A stretch of 8,076 bases of DNA. It comes from Actinomycetota bacterium (GTDB lineage Bacteria > Actinomycetota > Actinomycetes > Nanopelagicales > Nanopelagicaceae). Shown here piece after piece: positions 6,120 through 8,076 of the stretch. Each line of letters begins with the position of its first letter. Positions within the stretch are counted from its first letter, which is position 1. The position numbers and the translations under genes were made by a program. The notes beneath the pieces were generated by a model. The model saw only the letters and a list, made by a program, of their open reading frames with translations. It ran no database searches and was not told where the DNA came from. The stretch lies in contig CANHRF010000043.1 of assembly GCA_947463335.1 (NCBI GenBank), positions 1-8,076 of the forward strand. Direction: 5' to 3'.

Positions 6120-7349
6120 ATGGTTCGGCATATGAATCCGGCATTTAATCGAATGTGGGCATCGAGCATAATTTCAAATCTTGCTGATGGCGTGATGCTG
6201 GCAGCGGTTCCCTTGCTCGCCATTTCCTTGACCGATAGCCCCGTATTAATCTCTCTAATCGGTGCGATGGTTATGTTGCCTTGGCTCCTCTTTGCAATTC
6301 CAATCGGTGCAGTAGTTGATCGTGTTGACCGACGCTTCATTTTGGCTGGAGCTAATGCAACTAGAAGCGCTGTTGTCGGAATCTTGGCTTTACTTATTGC
6401 AACAGATCACGTCACCATTTTCTGGCTACTTGCCGCTGCCTTTGTGATCGGAGCGTGTGAGGTTGCTGCCGATACAACAGCGCAATCTTTGATTCCTCAA
6501 ATTCTGGATAAAAAAGATTTTGAAAAAGGTAATTCTCGTCTTCAAATTTCTGAGACTGTAATCCAAGGTTTTATCGGCGCACCAATTAGCGGCTTCATAT
6601 ATGCCTTAGCCATCTACCTGCCATTTTTTATAAATAGCCTCGGCTTTGCTATTTCAGCGCTCTTCGCGCTCTCTATTCCAGTTAAGTATCTGCAAGATAT
6701 ACGAGTCGATGAGGCAGATAAGACTCCTAAGCGCTTTGTGGAAGATATGAAGTTTGGAATTTCTTATCTCTTTAACCAAAAAGTGCTGCGGCGTTTGGTG
6801 GTCACGACGGCGACCATTGGTCTCTGTTACTCAATGGGAACAGCGACGATGGTTTTATTCATTATTAAAGACCTGGGTTTATCTGAAAAATACTTTGGCG
6901 TAATCATGGCAATTCAAGGGGTCGGTGCGGTAGCCGGATCCTTAATTGCCTCAAGAATGTCGACCAAATTTGGACGCAGTCAAGTAATGACTTTTGCAAT
7001 TGTCATAAGTTCTGCGGTACTTCTCTTTCAAGGTTTTGCTCCGAATATTTATATCTTTGTCGCACTTGCCACCTTTGGCGGATTTGTGATCTCGCAATGG
7101 AATATCTTGCTGATGGCTACTTATCAAACTGTAATTCCTATTGAACTTTACGGTCGTATTCACGGAACCCGCAGAACTTTGGTTTGGGGAGCAATGCCAA
7201 TTGGTTCACTCTTAGGTGGAGTTTTAGCGAATTTCAGCCTGCGACTTCCGATGTATGTGGGTGGGGCAATAGCCTGTGCAATATCAATTGCATCTATAAC
7301 TTTCTTCCTTAATATTGAAAAGGATTCTCGCAACGAAAGCGCAATCTGA
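6120..7349 (+). CDS. Major facilitator superfamily exporter (MFS_3 / EntS-like)
   Basis: The 409-residue membrane protein has about 12 hydrophobic segments in two halves, with a hydrophilic central loop at about 190-222. Motif A between helices 2 and 3 reads GAVVDRVDRR (63-72), and a weaker counterpart SRMSTKFGR follows in the second half (278-286). The stretch NSRLQISETVIQGFIGAPISG (138-158) and PIELYGRIHGTRR (340-352) are typical of the MFS_3 group, which includes enterobactin and macrolide exporters. Proton-driven export of a small molecule is the likely role; the substrate cannot be told. ATG at 6120 is the first start in frame, and M5 (6132) is an alternative. Neither has a clear ribosome binding site, and a weak TATTTA lies 7 nt before 6120. 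Divergent neighbour: DinB-like gene. The tldD gene follows after 75 bp. Confidence 0.85.
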   Translation: MVRHMNPAFNRMWASSIISNLADGVMLAAVPLLAISLTDSPVLISLIGAMVMLPWLLFAIPIGAVVDRVDRRFILAGANATRSAVVGILALLIATDHVTIFWLLAAAFVIGACEVAADTTAQSLIPQILDKKDFEKGNSRLQISETVIQGFIGAPISGFIYALAIYLPFFINSLGFAISALFALSIPVKYLQDIRVDEADKTPKRFVEDMKFGISYLFNQKVLRRLVVTTATIGLCYSMGTATMVLFIIKDLGLSEKYFGVIMAIQGVGAVAGSLIASRMSTKFGRSQVMTFAIVISSAVLLFQGFAPNIYIFVALATFGGFVISQWNILLMATYQTVIPIELYGRIHGTRRTLVWGAMPIGSLLGGVLANFSLRLPMYVGGAIACAISIASITFFLNIEKDSRNESAI

Positions 7350-7370
7350 TTCAAAAATAACCCTGCTTTT

Positions 7371-7428
7371 CACCTTAAGGATCACCCGCTTCCCCTTATG
7401 CAATTTTTGAAATAAGGTGCGGGGGTGA
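7371..7428 (+). promoter_or_regulatory. Leader of tldD with competing hairpins over the start site
   Basis: CCTTAT (7394-7399) pairs with ATAAGG (7412-7417), and ACCCGC (7384-7389) can extend it by pairing near GCGGGGGT, covering the weak ribosome binding site AAGG and the GTG start. Alternatively CACCTTA (7371-7377) pairs with TAAGGTG (7413-7419). The two pairings exclude each other. No T-run terminator for the MFS gene is visible in this 75-bp gap. Confidence 0.3.
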
Positions 7429-8076
7429 ATAAAAACGTAGATGCAGATTTTTTAGCCCTCCCATTAGCCGCAGTAAGTGATGCCGCTATCAGTACCGCGA
7501 AAGATGCAGGCGCTTCCCACGTAGATGTGCGCATCGAACGCACTCGCAGCGGACTGCTCTCTCTTCGCGATGCTCGCCCTGAAACTCAGAGCGACGAGAC
7601 CATTGCCGGCGTTGGTGTGCGCGTCATCGTAAATGGAGCTTGGGGCTTTGCATCCTCACCAGAAATTTCCGTAGATGTAGCCAAGAAACTGGCGTTAACC
7701 GCAGTTGCTATGGCAAAGACGTCAAAGCCACTTTCTACTGAGCTTGTCTCACTAGTAACTGAACCGGTTTATGCCAGCCAAACTTGGGTTTCAGATTATG
7801 AAATCGATCCATTTTCAGTCTCTGACTCTGAGAAGAAAGATCGTCTCGCAGATTTAAGTAACCGCTTGCTGAAGAGTTCTGGCGTCAATCACACATCTGC
7901 CAACACAATGTTTGTAAAGGAGCAGAAGCATTACGCCGATTCTTACGGCACCAGCACCACACAACAACGTGTACGAATCCAAACTCAGATCGAAGCGATC
8001 TCAATCGGAGACCACGGCTTCGAATCAATGCGCACACTGGCACAGCCTGCGGGTTACGGCTGGGAGTGGATGGGAA
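7425..8076 (+). CDS. tldD: TldD-family metallopeptidase, N-terminal part (runs off window)
   Basis: The frame is open for 217 codons to the window edge. GTG at 7425 is chosen because an in-frame TAA lies at 7413-7415 and no ATG occurs before the conserved region; AAGGTG at 7414-7419 is a modest ribosome binding site. The N-terminal domain matches TldD: DVRIERTRSGLLSLRDARPE, then DETIAGVGVRVIVNGAWGF, which is the family's hallmark before the central domain. TldD pairs with TldE/PmbA into a zinc protease that trims modified peptides and unstructured chains. The zinc HExxxH motif normally lies near residue 260 and falls outside the window, so activity cannot be judged. A second tld gene probably follows downstream. 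Confidence 0.88.
   Translation, partial: MNKNVDADFLALPLAAVSDAAISTAKDAGASHVDVRIERTRSGLLSLRDARPETQSDETIAGVGVRVIVNGAWGFASSPEISVDVAKKLALTAVAMAKTSKPLSTELVSLVTEPVYASQTWVSDYEIDPFSVSDSEKKDRLADLSNRLLKSSGVNHTSANTMFVKEQKHYADSYGTSTTQQRVRIQTQIEAISIGDHGFESMRTLAQPAGYGWEWMG

Overview
The window looks like chromosome of a low-to-moderate-GC actinobacterium. The grounds are GTG starts, two genes whose start codon lies 6 nt after a -10-like hexamer (leaderless pattern), a TldD-type peptidase, and a 3-hydroxybutyrate dehydrogenase of the type common in Actinobacteria. Base use would fit a streamlined planktonic lineage such as Nanopelagicales (acI). That placement is an inference from style, not from a marker gene. 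No phage, transposon or CRISPR array is visible.

Layout. Bases 1-2220 (minus) hold the first 740 codons of a large secreted repeat protein: signal peptide, three fibronectin-III-like domains, then a run of about 90-residue putative-Ig (He_PIG-like) repeats that leaves the window. Its upstream region (2221-2511) carries three WTCACC-type direct repeats at an exact 12-nt period. Bases 2512-2584 (minus) hold a well-formed tRNA with an abnormal anticodon arm. The tRNA's two ends are partly repeated in inverted orientation in the spacer to its right, which also holds a strong 11-bp hairpin. A 16-codon upstream ORF with a very strong ribosome binding site (2818-2868) ends 2 nt before a 607-residue GH13 amylase of the neopullulanase/cyclomaltodextrinase type (2871-4694, plus). 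The amylase converges, 21 bp apart, with a 3-hydroxybutyrate dehydrogenase (4716-5477, minus). Next come a DinB/YfiT-type putative metalloenzyme (5548-6057, minus) and, divergently, an MFS exporter (6120-7349, plus). The window ends in the 5' part of tldD (7425 onward, plus), which starts at GTG.

How the genes relate. This is a mosaic of small transcription units rather than one pathway. The amylase would open imported maltodextrin or cyclodextrin in the cytoplasm, and the dehydrogenase links 3-hydroxybutyrate to acetoacetate, so both are carbon-supply functions. The dinB-like gene and the MFS gene share a 62-bp divergent promoter region and might be co-controlled. The most unusual signals are the tRNA with the expanded or shifted anticodon loop, the leader ORF coupled to the amylase, and the 12-nt periodic repeats ahead of the secreted protein gene.
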